This document shows positions 5,370-6,188 of a DNA stretch of 6,188 bases, piece by piece (position 1 is the stretch's first letter; every line of letters begins with the position of its first letter). Made by a program: the position numbers and the translations under genes. A model generated the notes under the pieces. The model saw only the letters and a program-made list of their open reading frames with translations, was not told the origin of the DNA and did no database searches. Source of the DNA: an uncultured Ruminococcus sp. (GTDB lineage Bacteria; Bacillota; Clostridia; Oscillospirales; Ruminococcaceae); the NCBI GenBank assembly GCA_946183385.1, contig CAMHBN010000117.1:1-6188 (forward strand). The letters run 5' to 3'.

Positions 5370-6188
5370 TCAGTTGACGATAGCTCTCTCTGTCTCCTTG
5401 TCGAAGAGGTGGATCCTGTTGGGATCGATAGCTACCTTGATCTCGTCTCCGGGTCTTGCTGTAGATCTCGGGCTTACTCTTGCTGTGAGGTTGTTGCCCT
5501 CGCATACGAGGTAGAGGTAAGTCTCAGCACCCATAAGCTCTGTGATCTCGACATAAGCGTCGATAACACCTGTTGAAGCGTTCGAGAGGTACATTTCCTC
5601 ATCGTGGATGCTCTCGGGACGAACGCCGAGGATAACTTCCTTGCCAACGTAGTTGCCGAGCTCGTCGTTTACCTTCGACTCGGGGATGATTATCTGATAC
5701 TTAGTGCCTCTTGAGGACTTTGTATCTTTTGAGCCGAACTCAACTATGAACTGACCGTACTCTTCCTTGAGCTCAGCGTCGATGAAGTTCATCTGAGGCG
5801 AGCCGAGGAATCCTGCAACGAACTTGTTTACAGGGTTCTCGTAGAGGTTCTGAGGAGTATCTACCTGCTGAACGAAGCCGTCCTTCATACATACGATACG
5901 GTCGCCCATTGTCATAGCCTCAGTCTGGTCATGAGTTACGTAGATAAATGTGGTACCGAGCTTCTTGTGGATCTTAGCGATCTCGGTTCTCATCTGAGCA
6001 CGGAGCTTAGCATCGAGGTTTGAGAGAGGCTCGTCGAGAAGGAATACCTTAGGTGAACGAACGATAGCACGACCGAGAGCAACTCTCTGTCTCTGACCAC
6101 CTGACATAGCCTTAGGCTTTCTGTCGAGGAGGTGTGTAAGGTCGAGGATCTTAGCAGCCTCGTTTACCTTTCTCTCGATCTCGTCCTT
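5370..6188 (-). CDS. msmK: Sugar ABC transporter ATP-binding protein, MsmK/UgpC/MalK type, N-terminus missing
   Basis: The frame is open to the right edge, giving the C-terminal 272 residues of a protein that is usually about 365-375 long; the Walker A motif lies outside the window. Visible motifs are the signature [14 protein letters not shown] (28-41, with Met in place of the usual Leu), Walker B VFLLDEP (48-54), D-loop SNLD (56-59) and the switch histidine in [12 protein letters not shown] (H86). A MalK-type regulatory OB-fold/TOBE region follows (about 125-272) with [22 protein letters not shown] and a C-terminal DPNRIHLFD. It energises uptake of oligosaccharides or glycerol-3-phosphate; the substrate cannot be told from the ATPase. 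No permease or binding-protein gene follows it, and a terminator comes 80 nt downstream, which fits a shared stand-alone MsmK. The codons (GCT, GGT, CGT, CCT, TCA) differ sharply from dnaX and suggest high expression. The ATG at 6107 is internal and not the start. Confidence 0.93.
   Translation of the reverse strand, partial: KDEIERKVNEAAKILDLTHLLDRKPKAMSGGQRQRVALGRAIVRSPKVFLLDEPLSNLDAKLRAQMRTEIAKIHKKLGTTFIYVTHDQTEAMTMGDRIVCMKDGFVQQVDTPQNLYENPVNKFVAGFLGSPQMNFIDAELKEEYGQFIVEFGSKDTKSSRGTKYQIIIPESKVNDELGNYVGKEVILGVRPESIHDEEMYLSNASTGVIDAYVEITELMGAETYLYLVCEGNNLTARVSPRSTARPGDEIKVAIDPNRIHLFDKETERAIVN

Overview
The window looks like chromosomal DNA from a gut-type Firmicute, most likely a Clostridia member close to Ruminococcus/Oscillospiraceae. 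The reasons are the syntenic block dnaX - ybaB/ebfC - recR typical of Firmicutes, a Sapep/PepV-type dipeptidase, a MsmK/UgpC-type sugar-ABC ATPase, strong AGGAGG-like ribosome binding sites, and intergenic TGTAGGGGCG-type hairpin repeats of a kind I recall from this group. The genus is an inference; no rRNA is present.

Layout. Positions 1-3068 carry a rightward operon: the 3' end of a tetratricopeptide-repeat gene (2-445), dnaX (462-2087), ybaB/ebfC (2109-2459) and recR (2466-3068). It is closed by a textbook intrinsic terminator (3069-3097). DnaX loads the replication clamp, YbaB/EbfC is a nucleoid-associated DNA-binding protein and RecR acts in RecFOR gap repair, so the block is a replication/repair unit. 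Positions 3098-3387 form an AT-rich non-coding stretch with several DnaA-box-like motifs, one of them a perfect consensus, and two palindromes. A small secreted lipoprotein gene follows (3388-3720) with its own hairpin terminator. Positions 3755-3958 hold no gene but contain a 128-bp inverted-repeat element resembling a MITE, plus a second short hairpin repeat. On the reverse strand lie a PepV-like metallodipeptidase (5245-3959) and, upstream of it, the C-terminal three quarters of a sugar-transport ABC ATPase (6188-5370, running off the window). They are separated by two tandem hairpins, the second of which is an intrinsic terminator ending only about 20 nt before the pepV start codon.

The two gene groups converge on the 3.1-3.96 kb region. 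The coding genes are ordinary housekeeping genes, and I see no novel multi-gene system. The unusual material is mostly non-coding: the DnaA-box-like cluster, the inverted-repeat element, the pepV leader with its terminator, and the 11-residue repeats of the small lipoprotein.
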